From Neorhizobium galegae bv. orientalis str. HAMBI 540 (GTDB taxonomy: Bacteria > Pseudomonadota > Alphaproteobacteria > Rhizobiales > Rhizobiaceae), in NCBI RefSeq assembly GCF_000731315.1, contig NZ_HG938353.1:3162001-3226000 (forward strand): a DNA stretch of 64,000 nucleotides, in the 5' to 3' direction. This document shows, one piece after another, positions 52,909-61,960 of the stretch (positions are counted from its first letter, which is position 1; each line of letters begins with the position of its first letter). The notes beneath the pieces were generated by a model. It saw only the letters and a list, made by a program, of their open reading frames with translations, searched no databases and had not been told where the DNA came from. Both the position numbers and the translations under genes were made by a program.

Positions 52909-53874
52909 TCAGGCGGCGGCGAGGGTCAGTTCCTTCTTGACCATCTGGCGCAGGGCGCCAAGGTCCTTGGCGAAGGCGCGGATGCCTTCCGACAGCTTTT
53001 CTGTCGCCATGGCGTCCTCGTTCATCATCCAGCGGAAGGCCTTCTCGTCGAGCGACTGGAGAGGCTCGGCCTTGAAGGTTTCCGGGGAGAGCTTGCGCTC
53101 CAGCTTGCCCGTATCCTTGTCGAGTTCGTCGAGCAAGGCCGGGCTGATCGTCAGGCGGTCGCAGCCTGCCAGCGCTTCGATTTCGCCGGCATTGCGGAAC
53201 GAGGCGCCCATGACGATCGTCTTGATGCCGTTCGCCTTGTAGTAATTGTAGATGGCGCGGACGGACACGACGCCCGGATCGGTCTCGGCCGTGTAGTCCT
53301 GGCCGGTCGACTTCTTGTGCCAGTCGAGAATGCGGCCGACGAAGGGCGAGATCAGGAACACTTTCGCTTCGGCGCAGGCGATCGCCTGGGCCTGACTGAA
53401 GAGAAGCGTCAGGTTGCAGTCGATACCTTCCGTCTGCAGCACTTCGGCGGCGCGGATGCCTTCCCAGGTGGAGGCGAGCTTGATCAGGATGCGGTCACGC
53501 TCGATGCCGCGCTCCTTGTAGGCGGCGATGATCTGGCGCGCCTTAGCGATCGACGCTTCCGTGTCGAAGGAAAGGTCGGCATCGACTTCGGTCGAGACGC
53601 GGCCAGGCACCAGTTCGGAGAGCGAGGCGCCGACGGTGATCGCCAAGCGGTCGGCCACGGCAGAAACCACGGCATCCGGATTGCCGGACTGCTTCCGGCC
53701 CCAGGCAATCGCCTCCTGTACCTTGTCGGCGAAGACAGGCGTGCCGAGCGCCTTCAGGACGATGGTCGGGTTGGTGGTGCAATCCACGGGCTTCAGGCGG
53801 GCGACCGCCTCGATGTCGCCGGTATCGGCAACGACCGTGGTCATGGAACGAAGCTGCTCTAGTTTAGACGTCAT
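52909..53874 (-). CDS. tal: Transaldolase, type 1
   Basis: This 321-aa TIM-barrel aldolase exchanges a dihydroxyacetone unit between sedoheptulose-7-phosphate and glyceraldehyde-3-phosphate in the pentose phosphate pathway. The Schiff-base lysine is K132 in [11 protein letters not shown], at the same position as in E. coli TalB, and the catalytic Asp is D17 in VADTGD. A -35/-10 pair (TTGACT, 18 nt, GATAAT) lies 72-102 bp upstream. It is divergent from a SorC-type regulator, which may control it. Confidence 0.95.
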   Translation of the reverse strand: MTSKLEQLRSMTTVVADTGDIEAVARLKPVDCTTNPTIVLKALGTPVFADKVQEAIAWGRKQSGNPDAVVSAVADRLAITVGASLSELVPGRVSTEVDADLSFDTEASIAKARQIIAAYKERGIERDRILIKLASTWEGIRAAEVLQTEGIDCNLTLLFSQAQAIACAEAKVFLISPFVGRILDWHKKSTGQDYTAETDPGVVSVRAIYNYYKANGIKTIVMGASFRNAGEIEALAGCDRLTISPALLDELDKDTGKLERKLSPETFKAEPLQSLDEKAFRWMMNEDAMATEKLSEGIRAFAKDLGALRQMVKKELTLAAA

Positions 53875-53946
53875 CCGAATATTCCTCGATATATGGAGAA
53901 CTAAACGCCTGTTGCGCGATTTGGCTCCTCCGGCGCGTTGGCAAGA

Positions 53947-54026
53947 ATTATCCCCTGCCGGCGATCAAAAAGTCAAGACATTTGTTCTTCGGAATTGACA
54001 TATGTGTCAGTTGGAACAAATATCAT
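53947..54026. promoter_or_regulatory. Divergent tal/sorC promoters with symmetric operator
   Basis: On the minus strand TTGACT (53971-53976) and GATAAT (53947-53952) face tal. On the plus strand TTGACA (53995-54000) faces the regulator. An 8-bp inverted pair, ATTTGTTC (53980-53987) and GAACAAAT (54014-54021), flanks a near-palindromic TGACATATGTGTCA. The layout suits one regulator acting on both promoters. Confidence 0.6.
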
Positions 54027-54031
54027 AAGGC

Positions 54032-55042
54032 TTGTCCATCATTGTCCCGGGAGGCCCGTTGGCTAGGCTCAGACGCGAGACGCATACCGCCTATTCCGAA
54101 GCAGCCTCCATGAGGCTGCGGGCGGCATGGCTTTATTATAATCAGGGATTGACGCAAAAAGATGTCGCCGAACGGCTGGGCTTGAGCCGCTCGACGGTGA
54201 TCCGCCTGCTCGACGAGGCGATGAAGCGCTCCGAGGTCCAGATCTGGATTAGCGAAGGCGTCGACACCTGCGTCGAACTGGCGATCCGGCTGGAAAAGGC
54301 CTACGGGCTGGACGAGGCCGTGGTCGTGCCGGCGCCGCGCGACAACAGCGCCGCGGCCCTTGCAAGCTCGGTCGGGCTGGCGCTCGGGCAATTCCTTTCC
54401 GAAGTGGTGCAGGACGACATGACGATCGGCGTCGGCTGGGGCCGCACCATGACTGCCTCGCTCGGCAGCTTTCGGCCGCCGCGGCGGGAGAAGTGTAAGG
54501 TCGTATCGCTGCTCGGCGGCATCGTCGCGGTCCACCAGACCAATCCGATCGACTACACCTGGCGTTTCGCCGGCCAGCTGGGCGCCGAATGCTATATGTT
54601 CCTGGCGCCGCTTCTGGTCGACTCGGTCAAGACCAAGCGGGCGCTGATCGAGCAATGCGGGCTCAACACGATCTACGATCTTGCCGAGAACCTCGACCTC
54701 GCGGTGGTGAGCTGCGGCGATATCGGGCCGCATTCGACCTCGCTCTCGGAAGGCTTTATCTCCAAGGCCGAGCTCGACCGACTGATCGCGGCGGGCTGCG
54801 TCTGCGACACGATGTTCAATTTTCTCGATGAGGAAGGCCGCTCGGTGGATCACAAGCTGAACGAGCGGGTGATGTCGGTGGATCTGGATACGTTGAGACA
54901 GGCCAAACACATCGTGCTCTCCTCCGGCGGCGCACATCGGGCGGTGGCGATCCGCGCGACGATCCGCAGGGTCGGGTGCAATACGCTGATTACGGATGAG
55001 ACGGCGGCGAAGGAGTTGTTGAGGTTGAACGAACCTTCCTAG
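54032..55042 (+). CDS. SorC family sugar-binding transcriptional regulator
   Basis: This ~336-aa protein has an N-terminal helix-turn-helix (QKDVAERLGLSRSTVIRLLDEA) and a SorC-type effector domain (about 80-330) with VGVGWGRTM-like phosphosugar-binding loops. No ATG starts the frame; TTG at 54032 or TTG at 54059 (GGGAGG 4 nt upstream) are candidates. It is divergent from tal, and a symmetric operator lies between them, so it may sense a pentose or heptose phosphate. A truncated IS701-type element follows its stop by 1 bp. Confidence 0.85.
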   Translation: MSIIVPGGPLARLRRETHTAYSEAASMRLRAAWLYYNQGLTQKDVAERLGLSRSTVIRLLDEAMKRSEVQIWISEGVDTCVELAIRLEKAYGLDEAVVVPAPRDNSAAALASSVGLALGQFLSEVVQDDMTIGVGWGRTMTASLGSFRPPRREKCKVVSLLGGIVAVHQTNPIDYTWRFAGQLGAECYMFLAPLLVDSVKTKRALIEQCGLNTIYDLAENLDLAVVSCGDIGPHSTSLSEGFISKAELDRLIAAGCVCDTMFNFLDEEGRSVDHKLNERVMSVDLDTLRQAKHIVLSSGGAHRAVAIRATIRRVGCNTLITDETAAKELLRLNEPS

Positions 55043-55637
55043 CATTACAGTTGCATATTTATCTGTAGTCTGAATCTGTAGGTCTCCATGATTCGGAGGT
55101 CGTGGATGACAGGCGCATCAATCGAGACGACGCTTGAACTTTGGGCATCATCGCTGCGCGACGTGAAGTCACGTATTCGGAAGCTATTTACCCAGGAGCG
55201 CGTTGCAGCATCTGCGAACCTTTTCCTGGATGGCTTGCTGGGTGACGAGCGGCGTAAGACAGGTTGGATGCGCGCTGAGGCGGCCGGTGATCCCGGCCCG
55301 TGGCGGCAACAGGCCATTCTGGGTCGCGGGCGTTGGGACGCGGACGCACTTCGCGACATCGTGCGAGAATATGTTGTAGAAAACCTCGCCACCGATGATG
55401 CGGTCCTGGTCATCGATGAGACAGGCTTCCTCAAGCAGGGCAAGACATCGTGCGGCGTTGCACGTCAATACACAGGTTCGGCGGGCAAGATAACGAACTG
55501 CCAGATCGGTGTGTTCGCCGCCTATGTGTCCGTTCGCGGTCATGCCTTTATCGATCGAGCCCTGTACTTGCCCAAGAGCTGGACTGGCGATCCGGCAAGG
55601 CTGGCAGCAACCTGAAAAGCAAAATGCAACTGTAATG
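55043..55637. mobile_element. Internally deleted IS701-family element with CTAG duplication
   Basis: The element is bounded by inverted ends (CATTACAGTTGCAT at the left; its complement at 55624-55637) and flanked on both sides by CTAG (55039-55042 and 55638-55641), the YTAR-type 4-bp target duplication typical of IS701. It contains only the 5' ~40% of a transposase gene; a deletion near 55610-55620 joined it to the right end. At 595 bp it cannot move by itself but might move with a full copy elsewhere. Confidence 0.85.
55106..55615 (+). pseudogene. Truncated IS701-family transposase
   Basis: The frame encodes 169 aa of an enzyme normally ~400-430 aa. It starts at 55106 after CGGAGG and keeps only the N-terminal part and the first catalytic Asp region (AVLVIDETGFLKQGKTSCGV). 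The second Asp and the Glu are gone; the frame ends in TGDPARLAAT just before the right inverted repeat. It is not functional as a transposase. Confidence 0.85.
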
Positions 55638-55691
55638 CTAGAGAGCACAAGGGGTGGCCTGACCACCGGCTGTGCTTGAACGAACCGGCAA

Positions 55692-55940
55692 TCAGGCAGC
55701 GGTCAGGAACTCCACTCCGATGGAATTGATCCGCCGCCAGCGGACTTCGCATTCAAAACGTCGACCATCTGACAAGGCGAGACCGAAGCTTTCCGGCACG
55801 GACAACGCGTTCTCGATCTTGATCAACGCACCGCCGGCCGAGATTTCCTTGACGATGCAGTCGAAGGCCGAATGATCGCCATTAAAGACGATCTTGGCGC
55901 CTAGAAAGCTTTTCGATCTCTGGTATCTGCGCTCATGCAC
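55692..55940 (-). CDS. PilZ domain protein
   Basis: This 82-aa protein is a single PilZ domain. The N-terminal Arg cluster RRYQR (4-8) and the EISAGGA segment (32-38; D/N-x-S-x-x-G consensus with Glu in the first place) form the cyclic di-GMP site. It could be a receptor for cyclic di-GMP made or destroyed by proteins such as the GGDEF/EAL protein at 18.3 kb, although no direct link is shown. It begins just 54 bp right of the transposon remnant's end and stands alone. Confidence 0.82.
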   Translation of the reverse strand: MHERRYQRSKSFLGAKIVFNGDHSAFDCIVKEISAGGALIKIENALSVPESFGLALSDGRRFECEVRWRRINSIGVEFLTAA

Positions 55941-56104
55941 CTGACCGCGTCCTTCGACGATTACATTTCAGGCATCACTTATATGCCCCAATGGGCAATC
56001 CCGCAATCCTCAGAGGCCGTCCATGACTTTTGCAGGCGACTTGGTATCAGCCGGCTCGCGGCCCGGCAATGGAACCTGAACGCTGAGCTCAAACGTTCGG
56101 CCCC

Positions 56105-56986
56105 TCACGCATTCCCCGCTTCCCAGCCCAGGATCGCCCGCTTGCGCGTCAGCCCCCAGTGATAGCCGGTGAGCGCCCCGCTCTTACCGAGCGCCCGGTG
56201 GCAGGGAACCACGAACGAAATCGGGTTCGCCCCGACGGCCGCACCCACCGCGCGGCTGGCGGTCGGCTGGCCGATGTCGTTGGCGACGTCGGAATAGGTG
56301 ACGGCCTTGCCGAACGGGATCTTCAACAGGCTCTGCCAGACGCGGACCTGGAAATCGGTGCCGATCAGCACGACCTTCAGCGGCTGATCGCAGGACCAGT
56401 TCGCACGGTCGAAGACGCGGCCGACATAAGGCGCCGTCATCTCCTGGTCGGGAACATATTCGGCATTCGGCCAGCGGCGCATCATGTCGTCGAGCGCCGC
56501 CTGTTCGCAGCCGAGATCGGCGAAGGCGAGCCCCGAAAGTCCGCGGTCGGTCGCCATCACCAACGCCTGGCCGAAGGGCGACGAATGGAAGCCGTAGCGG
56601 ATTGTCAGGCCGCCGCCGCGCGCTTTCCATTCGCCGGGCGACATCGCCTCGTGGGTGACGAACAGATCGTGCAGTCTTCCCGGGCCTGAAAGCCCGAGCT
56701 CGTAGGAGGCTTCGAGCAGCGGCAGTTCTTCCTTGCCGAGCAGCCGCTTGGCATGGTCGAGGGTGACGGCCTGAAGGAAGGCCTTCGGCGACAGCCCGGC
56801 CCAGCGGGTGAACACTTTCTGCAACTGCGTCGGCGATTGACCAAGCTCGGAGGCGATCGCCTCGAGCGACGGCTGATCGCGGTAGTCGAGCGTGATCATC
56901 TCGATGACGCGGCGGACGGTTTCGTAATCGGAACCATCGGGCGTCACGTCGATGGGCGACGAATCGATCTTGGCGAGAGCATTCAT
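56105..56986 (-). CDS. Ada-like protein: AraC domain plus O6-methylguanine methyltransferase
   Basis: This 293-aa protein has an AraC-type helix-turn-helix region (about 22-120) and a C-terminal methylated-DNA-protein-cysteine methyltransferase domain (about 205-290) with the active site VPCHRAL (C262). The N-terminal zinc/methylphosphotriester domain of E. coli Ada is missing. It removes alkyl groups from O6-alkylguanine and may double as a regulator. It lies downstream of, and convergent to nothing on its side; DUF2244 and nth follow in the opposite direction. Confidence 0.92.
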   Translation of the reverse strand: MNALAKIDSSPIDVTPDGSDYETVRRVIEMITLDYRDQPSLEAIASELGQSPTQLQKVFTRWAGLSPKAFLQAVTLDHAKRLLGKEELPLLEASYELGLSGPGRLHDLFVTHEAMSPGEWKARGGGLTIRYGFHSSPFGQALVMATDRGLSGLAFADLGCEQAALDDMMRRWPNAEYVPDQEMTAPYVGRVFDRANWSCDQPLKVVLIGTDFQVRVWQSLLKIPFGKAVTYSDVANDIGQPTASRAVGAAVGANPISFVVPCHRALGKSGALTGYHWGLTRKRAILGWEAGNA

Positions 56987-57134
56987 GGCTTGTCTCCTTT
57001 ACAGCGCCGCACGCCGATGAAGCCGAAGCTGTGGGCGCGCAAAAAATCGCTGTGCAACTGATATGCTGTCTAAATGCGCCTTCAGCCTCGCCGAAACCAC
57101 CCGTTTCTTGCCCTATCGCCGGTTTTCTCGCCAC

Positions 57135-57617
57135 TCAGATCCGTTGTTTGACCGTGGCGAGAGCACCCTTGAAGGCCTTGGCGAAACTTTCCCGGTCATC
57201 CGGATTGAGGAAGGAGCCGATATCGGTGCCGCGTCCCTCGCCCGTCACAGACATGGACGTGATGCCGAACTCCTCGTGGCGGCGGACGTTGAAGCGCGCC
57301 CAGAACGGATTGAAGCGATGTTCCACCACACGCCCCGCCGGCGAGAATTTTCGGATCGACAGGTTGCTGCGCGAGACCCTCACTTCCTCGCGCGCCCGGC
57401 CCGAGCGGTAGCTCATCCTCAGCGCTATATAGAGGCCGAGGAAATCCAACCCGAAGAAGAAGCCGATCGGATAAGCGCCGGTAATCAGAAAAAAGCCGCC
57501 ATAAAAAACGCAGATGCCGCCCGTCAACACCAGAACGACGCGAAAACCCGTTTTGCCGAGCGAACGGTAGGGCGTCAGTTCGGCTGCAAAAACAGGCTGA
57601 TCCTCGGAAACGTCCAC
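57135..57617 (-). CDS. DUF2244 membrane protein
   Basis: This 160-aa protein has two hydrophobic helices (about 26-46 and 50-69) and a soluble C-terminal domain that matches DUF2244 (LSIRKFSPAGRVVEHRFNPFWARF). The role is unknown, but the family is linked in alphaproteobacteria to cytochrome oxidase or envelope genes. It is divergent from nth, 36 bp apart, and this shared promoter region is a recurrent arrangement in rhizobia. It starts at 57617 after GGAGGG. Confidence 0.85.
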   Translation of the reverse strand: MDVSEDQPVFAAELTPYRSLGKTGFRVVLVLTGGICVFYGGFFLITGAYPIGFFFGLDFLGLYIALRMSYRSGRAREEVRVSRSNLSIRKFSPAGRVVEHRFNPFWARFNVRRHEEFGITSMSVTGEGRGTDIGSFLNPDDRESFAKAFKGALATVKQRI

Positions 57618-57653
57618 GTTGATTTCCCTCCTGCGGGATGCCTATACAGGCAT

Positions 57654-58445
57654 ATGGCGACTCCAAAGATCAGATCCAAAACCAGCACCCCGCAAAAGTC
57701 AAATCACGCGCCCGAGCGCAAGGCGGCGACCAAACCCAAGCGCTTCAAATCCCCCTATTCGAAAGCGGAGATGGAGGAGATTTTTCGCCGCTTTTCGGTG
57801 CAGCGGCCAGAGCCGAAGGGTGAGCTGGAGCATGTGAACCCGTTCACGCTGGTGGTGGCGGTGGCACTGTCCGCCCAGGCGACCGATGTGGGCGTCAACA
57901 AGGCGACGCGGGCGCTGTTCAAGGTCGCAGATACGCCCGAAAAGATGCTGGCCCTCGGCGAAGAAGGCGTCACCCAATATATCAAGACCATCGGGCTCTA
58001 TCGCAACAAGGCGAAGAACGTCATCGCGCTCTGTCGCATGCTGATCGACGAGTTCGATTCCGAAGTGCCGAGGACGCGCGAAGAGCTGATCCGCCTGCCG
58101 GGCGTCGGCCGCAAGACGGCCAACGTGGTGATGTCGATGGCCTTCGGGGTGCCGACGCTGGCGGTCGACACGCATGTCTTCCGCATTGCCAACCGGCTCT
58201 TGATGGCGCCGGGCAAGACGCCCGACGAGGTCGAGGAGAACCTCTTGAAGGTGATCCCCGACCAGTATCTCTTCCACGCCCACCACTGGCTGATCCTGCA
58301 CGGCCGGTATTGCTGCAAGGCGCGAAAACCGGAATGCGAACGTTGCGTGATCGCCGATCTCTGTCGCTCGCCGGAAAAGACCGTCGACGTGCCGGCGCCG
58401 CTTGTGGAACTGCCGCAGCAGCTAATCGGCGAGGCCGTCAATTAA
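57654..58445 (+). CDS. nth: Endonuclease III
   Basis: This 263-aa DNA glycosylase/AP lyase removes oxidised pyrimidines. The helix-hairpin-helix with catalytic Lys is LPGVGRKTANVV (K154), the catalytic Asp is D172 in AVDTHVFR, and the 4Fe-4S cluster cysteines are C221, C228, C231 and C237 (C-x6-C-x2-C-x5-C). The first ~30 residues are a basic tail beyond the usual start. The ATG at 57654 is chosen; upstream in-frame sequence is only the antisense of DUF2244. Its 3' end overlaps a convergent tetR gene by 24 nt. Confidence 0.95.
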   Translation: MATPKIRSKTSTPQKSNHAPERKAATKPKRFKSPYSKAEMEEIFRRFSVQRPEPKGELEHVNPFTLVVAVALSAQATDVGVNKATRALFKVADTPEKMLALGEEGVTQYIKTIGLYRNKAKNVIALCRMLIDEFDSEVPRTREELIRLPGVGRKTANVVMSMAFGVPTLAVDTHVFRIANRLLMAPGKTPDEVEENLLKVIPDQYLFHAHHWLILHGRYCCKARKPECERCVIADLCRSPEKTVDVPAPLVELPQQLIGEAVN

Positions 58446-58988
58446 GGCCGCGATCGCGGCCTCGAAGTCCGCGCGATTGCCGCCACAATCGATGGCGATC
58501 GCCGCCCGCTCGAAGGCCGCCGAGATCAGCACCGTCAGTGGATCGACAAGCGGCAGCGCTCTGGAGCCGGCAAGCAGATGGGAAAGCCCCGCCTTGAGGC
58601 TGGACTCGGCCGGGTCGTCGCCCTCCCCGGAATCGATCGCCATCTGGGCCGGCGCCTCCCGCAACAGAAGCCGCGTTCTCCCCGCCACCGCCATCGCGTC
58701 GAAATAGGCGGAAGCACCCTGCAGGAGGGCTTCCCGTGCCGAGAAGGCCTCCGCTGAACGCGCCTCGATATCCGCCGCGACGTCATTCGCCTCGCGCTCG
58801 ATCACCGCCCAGAACAAAGCCCGTTTGTCGGTGAAATGATGGTAGAGCGCACCGCGCGTTACCCTGGCCGCAGCGACGATCTCGGGCGTTGCGGTTTCCG
58901 CATAGCCCTTCTCGACGAAGAGCGCCCGCGCGGCGTCCAGCAGGGCCGTCCGCGTCCCATCCGTGCGTTCGCGATTGCTGCGTGCCAT
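58422..58988 (-). CDS. TetR family regulator
   Basis: This 188-aa protein has a TetR helix-turn-helix (about 11-57: [47 protein letters not shown]) and a helical ligand domain. It is divergent from a VOC gene, and two identical 19-bp dyads lie between the two starts, so it very likely represses both. The 3' end overlaps nth by 24 nt, convergent. The ligand is unknown. Confidence 0.88.
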   Translation of the reverse strand: MARSNRERTDGTRTALLDAARALFVEKGYAETATPEIVAAARVTRGALYHHFTDKRALFWAVIEREANDVAADIEARSAEAFSAREALLQGASAYFDAMAVAGRTRLLLREAPAQMAIDSGEGDDPAESSLKAGLSHLLAGSRALPLVDPLTVLISAAFERAAIAIDCGGNRADFEAAIAALIDGLAD

Positions 58989-59005
58989 TTTTCCGTCCCC
59001 GATTT

Positions 59006-59051
59006 ACATACAGGCAGAATGTATTTATAAAAACATACAGGCAGAATGTAT
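59006..59051. promoter_or_regulatory. Two identical TetR operator repeats
   Basis: ACATACAGGCAGAATGTAT occurs at 59006-59024 and again at 59033-59051, 27 bp apart. Each is a dyad with ATACA/TGTAT arms. They lie between the divergent tetR (58988) and VOC (59077) starts. Confidence 0.75.
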
Positions 59052-59076
59052 CAAGAAAACCGGAGACCCGAAAGCC

Positions 59077-59502
59077 ATGAAAGCGACCAGCTATTACCCC
59101 GTCATCATGACCGACGACGTGGCCGGCACAGCGGCCTTCTACAGGGAGTATTTCGGCTTCGAGGCGCTGTTTTCCGCCGACTGGTACGTGCACCTGCAAT
59201 CCAAGGAGAGCGAGCACGTGACACTCGCCATCCTCGACGGCAGCCACGAGACGATCCCGGAAAGCGGGCGCGGAAAGGCTTCTGGGCTGCTGCTGAACTT
59301 CGAGGTGGAGGACGTCGATTCCGTCTACGCGCGCTTGACGGCGACCGGTCTGCCGATCCGCCGCGACATCCGTGACGAGGACTTCGGCCAGCGGCATTTC
59401 ATCACCGCCGACCCGAACGGCGTGCTGATCGACATCATCACCCCGATCGCTCCGAGCGCAGAATTCGCCGTCCTATACGACGCTTCTGCCCTGCCCACCT
59501 AA
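59077..59502 (+). CDS. VOC/glyoxalase superfamily protein
   Basis: This 141-aa protein has two beta-alpha-beta-beta-beta units of the vicinal-oxygen-chelate fold ([52 protein letters not shown]). It is of the type found in dioxygenases, fosfomycin/bleomycin-binding proteins and glyoxalases; no specific activity can be read. The start at 59077 has CGGAGACC upstream. It is controlled, by inference, by the divergent TetR regulator. It overlaps the convergent EI24 gene by 4 nt. Confidence 0.88.
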   Translation: MKATSYYPVIMTDDVAGTAAFYREYFGFEALFSADWYVHLQSKESEHVTLAILDGSHETIPESGRGKASGLLLNFEVEDVDSVYARLTATGLPIRRDIRDEDFGQRHFITADPNGVLIDIITPIAPSAEFAVLYDASALPT

Positions 59503-60212
59503 AGCTTGAACCCGGGATCGCGCTTCGAGACCGCCTTGTGGAGATGCACCATCAGGCCGGCAGCGAACAGCGGCGTCAGCAGGTTGACGATCGGGACCGC
59601 CAGGAAACACGCGATCAGAAGGCCGGCCAGGAACACGGTGGAGGAATGTTTCGAGCGGAAGGCGCGTGCTTCCGCAGGGGTTCTGAACCGCATCGCCGCG
59701 AACTCGAAAAATTCCCGGCCGAGCAGGTAGCCGTTCACCATGAAGAAGGCGATCAGGTTGATGCCGGGGATGAACAGCAGGAAAAGCGCCACGATATTGC
59801 CGACAATGACGACGCCCAAAAACTGGATCGAGCCGATGATCGCCTGGGCAAGCGGCATCGCCTTGCCTGGCGTGTCGATCGGATAATCGCGCTTCTCGAC
59901 GACTTCGGCGACGTCATCAAGGAACAGCCCGGCGATCAGCGCCGTGATCGGCGCGATCAGCAGAGCGAGCGCCAGCGCCAGCCCGATGCTGGCAGCGATC
60001 GCCGCAAACAGGGTGAGCCAACCCGCCCAATCCGGCAGATCGGGGAAGAATGCTGCAAACCATGGCCAGGCATAAAGAATGAAGACTTCGCGCAGGGCGA
60101 ACCAGAGACCGATCAGCACGAGGGCGGTGAACCCCAATGTCTTCCAGAACACGGAACGGGTCTCGGGTGCGAAGAGGTTGGTGAGCGAAAGGCGTGCGGC
60201 GTCGAAAATCAT
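59499..60212 (-). CDS. EI24/CysZ-like membrane protein
   Basis: This 237-aa inner-membrane protein has about six hydrophobic helices and the EI24 domain pattern ([15 protein letters not shown], then [12 protein letters not shown] [23 protein letters not shown]). In bacteria this family includes CysZ sulfate permeases. The C-terminal part with VPIVNLL is the most conserved. The start at 60212 follows GGAGACG. No sulfur-assimilation gene is adjacent, so sulfate transport is plausible but unproven. Confidence 0.8.
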   Translation of the reverse strand: MIFDAARLSLTNLFAPETRSVFWKTLGFTALVLIGLWFALREVFILYAWPWFAAFFPDLPDWAGWLTLFAAIAASIGLALALALLIAPITALIAGLFLDDVAEVVEKRDYPIDTPGKAMPLAQAIIGSIQFLGVVIVGNIVALFLLFIPGINLIAFFMVNGYLLGREFFEFAAMRFRTPAEARAFRSKHSSTVFLAGLLIACFLAVPIVNLLTPLFAAGLMVHLHKAVSKRDPGFKL

Positions 60213-60349
60213 CGGCGTCTCCAAGTTGGCGGGAGACATGTAGGTTTGAGGGGGGCTCGGAGCAAGGCGGAGTGAGATGACGGATGTAGGAGAGGCGACC
60301 GCAGCCGGCTCGTTGCTCACGTATCCCGACAGAAAAAATCTTGCGGGCA

Positions 60350-60376
60350 TGTCACATGGGCAGATTCTGTCTCGTC
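60350..60376 (+). promoter_or_regulatory. ECF41-type promoter
   Basis: TGTCACA (60350-60356), a 16-nt spacer and CGTC (60373-60376) match exactly the published consensus for ECF41-dependent promoters. It lies 34 bp before the carboxymuconolactone-decarboxylase-like gene. Confidence 0.82.
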
Positions 60377-60409
60377 ATGGTGTCGTAACCAACATAAGGA
60401 AAACGAACC

Positions 60410-60877
60410 ATGAGTGCCAAACTTAACCCCTTCGCCGCCGCTCCCTTGCTGATGAAGGCCTGGATGGGCGTCTCGACCGATGTTGATGCGAGCCTCGAGC
60501 CCAGCCTCATCGAACTCGTAAAAATCCGCTCCTCGCAGATCAACGGCTGCGCCAACTGCATCAATATGCACACGACCGAAGCGCGGGCGCGGGGCGAGAG
60601 CGAGCAGCGTATCTACCTGCTGTCCGCCTGGCGTGAAGCTCCATGCTATTCCGATCGCGAGCGCGCTGCGCTAGGTTGGACCGAAGCCCTGACCCGGCTG
60701 CCTGAAGGTCATTCATCCGAAAGCGGCTACGCGGCCTTGAAGGCCGAGTTTACCGAGGAGGAACAGGTGAAACTGACTTTGATGATCAATGTCATCAACG
60801 GCTGGAACCGGCTGGCGGTTGGCTTTGGCCTGTGGAACGATGCGGCAGGCGCCAAGACCGTCCAGGCAGCCGCCTGA
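60410..60877 (+). CDS. Carboxymuconolactone decarboxylase/AhpD-like protein
   Basis: This 155-aa helical protein has the AhpD-type CxxC...H active site (C47, C50, H54 in CANCINMHT), which suggests a peroxidase or disulfide-reductase function rather than true decarboxylation. It is the usual target of ECF41 sigma factors. The next gene, the sigma factor, begins in its stop codon (TGATG), so both are translated together. The promoter upstream has the exact ECF41 motif. Confidence 0.9.
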   Translation: MSAKLNPFAAAPLLMKAWMGVSTDVDASLEPSLIELVKIRSSQINGCANCINMHTTEARARGESEQRIYLLSAWREAPCYSDRERAALGWTEALTRLPEGHSSESGYAALKAEFTEEEQVKLTLMINVINGWNRLAVGFGLWNDAAGAKTVQAAA

Positions 60878-61734
60878 TGGAGGGTCTCGACCATTCGGAC
60901 GCGGCAGCCAGTTTTGACCCGCTGCGTCCGAAGCTCCTGCGCGTCGCCTACCGCATGCTCGGATCGGTGTCCGACGCCGAGGACATGGTGCAGGAGGCCT
61001 TCATCCGCTGGATGAAGGCCGATCGCCAAGAGATACGCGAACCGGAGGCGTTCCTGCGCCGCAGCGTGACGCGGCTCTGTCTCGATCAGCTGAAATCGGC
61101 GCGGCGACAGCGCGAGACCTATATCGGCCCCTGGCTTCCCGATCCCGTCGTGGAAGAGGAGAAGGAGGAGGATGTTACCTTGCCGCTGATGCTGGCACTT
61201 GAACGCCTTTCACCGCTCGAACGCGCGGCCTTCCTGCTGCACGACGTCTTCGGGCTGGGATTCGAGGAGGTCGCAACCACCATCGAGCGCGACATGGCCG
61301 CCTGCCGCCAGCTTGCTGCCCGCGCGCGCACCCATGTTCGCGGGGCGAGAACTCGTTTCCAGGTCGACAAAAAACGGGGTGTCGAGCTTGCCGAGGCCTT
61401 CTTCGCCGCCTCGCGCAGCGGTGACATGACGGCGCTGGGTGCCATGTTGGCGGCAGACGTCAGCGTTCATGCCGACGGTGGCGGCAAGCGCTCTGCGGCC
61501 ACGGAGCCAGTTCTCGGCTTCGAGGCAGTGATGAAAGTGCACGCCAGTCTCGCGGATCAGTTTCAGAAGAACGGCTCCACACTCGTTCGAGCCGGGTTCG
61601 TCAACGGATTACCGGGCTTTGTCACAATGGAGGCCGACGGTGAGCTGCAGACGACCGCGCTCGATATCGAGGACGCGAAGATCACGGCCATCTATATCGT
61701 GCGCAACCCCGACAAGTTGAGGCATCTGCATTAG
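60877..61734 (+). CDS. ECF41-type sigma factor (SigJ-like)
   Basis: This 285-aa protein has sigma-2 (about 14-75: LRPKLLRVAYRMLGSVSDAEDMVQEAFIRWMKA) and sigma-4 (about 105-160: LSPLERAAFLLHDVFGLGFEEVA) domains and a C-terminal SnoaL-like extension (about 175-285), the mark of group ECF41. No anti-sigma gene is needed: the extension itself regulates activity. It overlaps its target gene by 1 nt and should direct transcription from the TGTCACA-N16-CGTC promoter upstream. It is autoregulatory by layout. Confidence 0.92.
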   Translation: MEGLDHSDAAASFDPLRPKLLRVAYRMLGSVSDAEDMVQEAFIRWMKADRQEIREPEAFLRRSVTRLCLDQLKSARRQRETYIGPWLPDPVVEEEKEEDVTLPLMLALERLSPLERAAFLLHDVFGLGFEEVATTIERDMAACRQLAARARTHVRGARTRFQVDKKRGVELAEAFFAASRSGDMTALGAMLAADVSVHADGGGKRSAATEPVLGFEAVMKVHASLADQFQKNGSTLVRAGFVNGLPGFVTMEADGELQTTALDIEDAKITAIYIVRNPDKLRHLH

Positions 61735-61811
61735 CGTTTGCGAGGAGGCTCCGGAGCGTGGCTCCAGCGCAGAGAGCCGCCTCCGAAATACCGTGCCCGC
61801 CTGGCATCCAG

Positions 61812-61907
61812 CTACGCCATCCCCCGCAACTCATCCCGATGCCGGACCATCGCCAGGCACCGCCGGTAATCCAGACCGTCTTGCTCGACAGGGGCCGGCA
61901 CCGGCAT
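61812..61907 (-). CDS. Possible 31-aa peptide, copy of a right-edge gene end
   Basis: A minus-strand frame encodes about 31 aa ending YRRCLAMVRHRDELRGMA. The last ten residues and 34 of 35 bases recur in the same sense at 63966-64000, where a gene runs off the window. It may be a truncated duplicate of that gene. There is no good ribosome binding site. Function unknown. Confidence 0.35.
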   Translation of the reverse strand: MPVPAPVEQDGLDYRRCLAMVRHRDELRGMA

Positions 61908-61960
61908 TGGGGATAGGACGGTGCCGCGACCGGCGTCGGTTAATCTTCCGCGCGCAGTCG

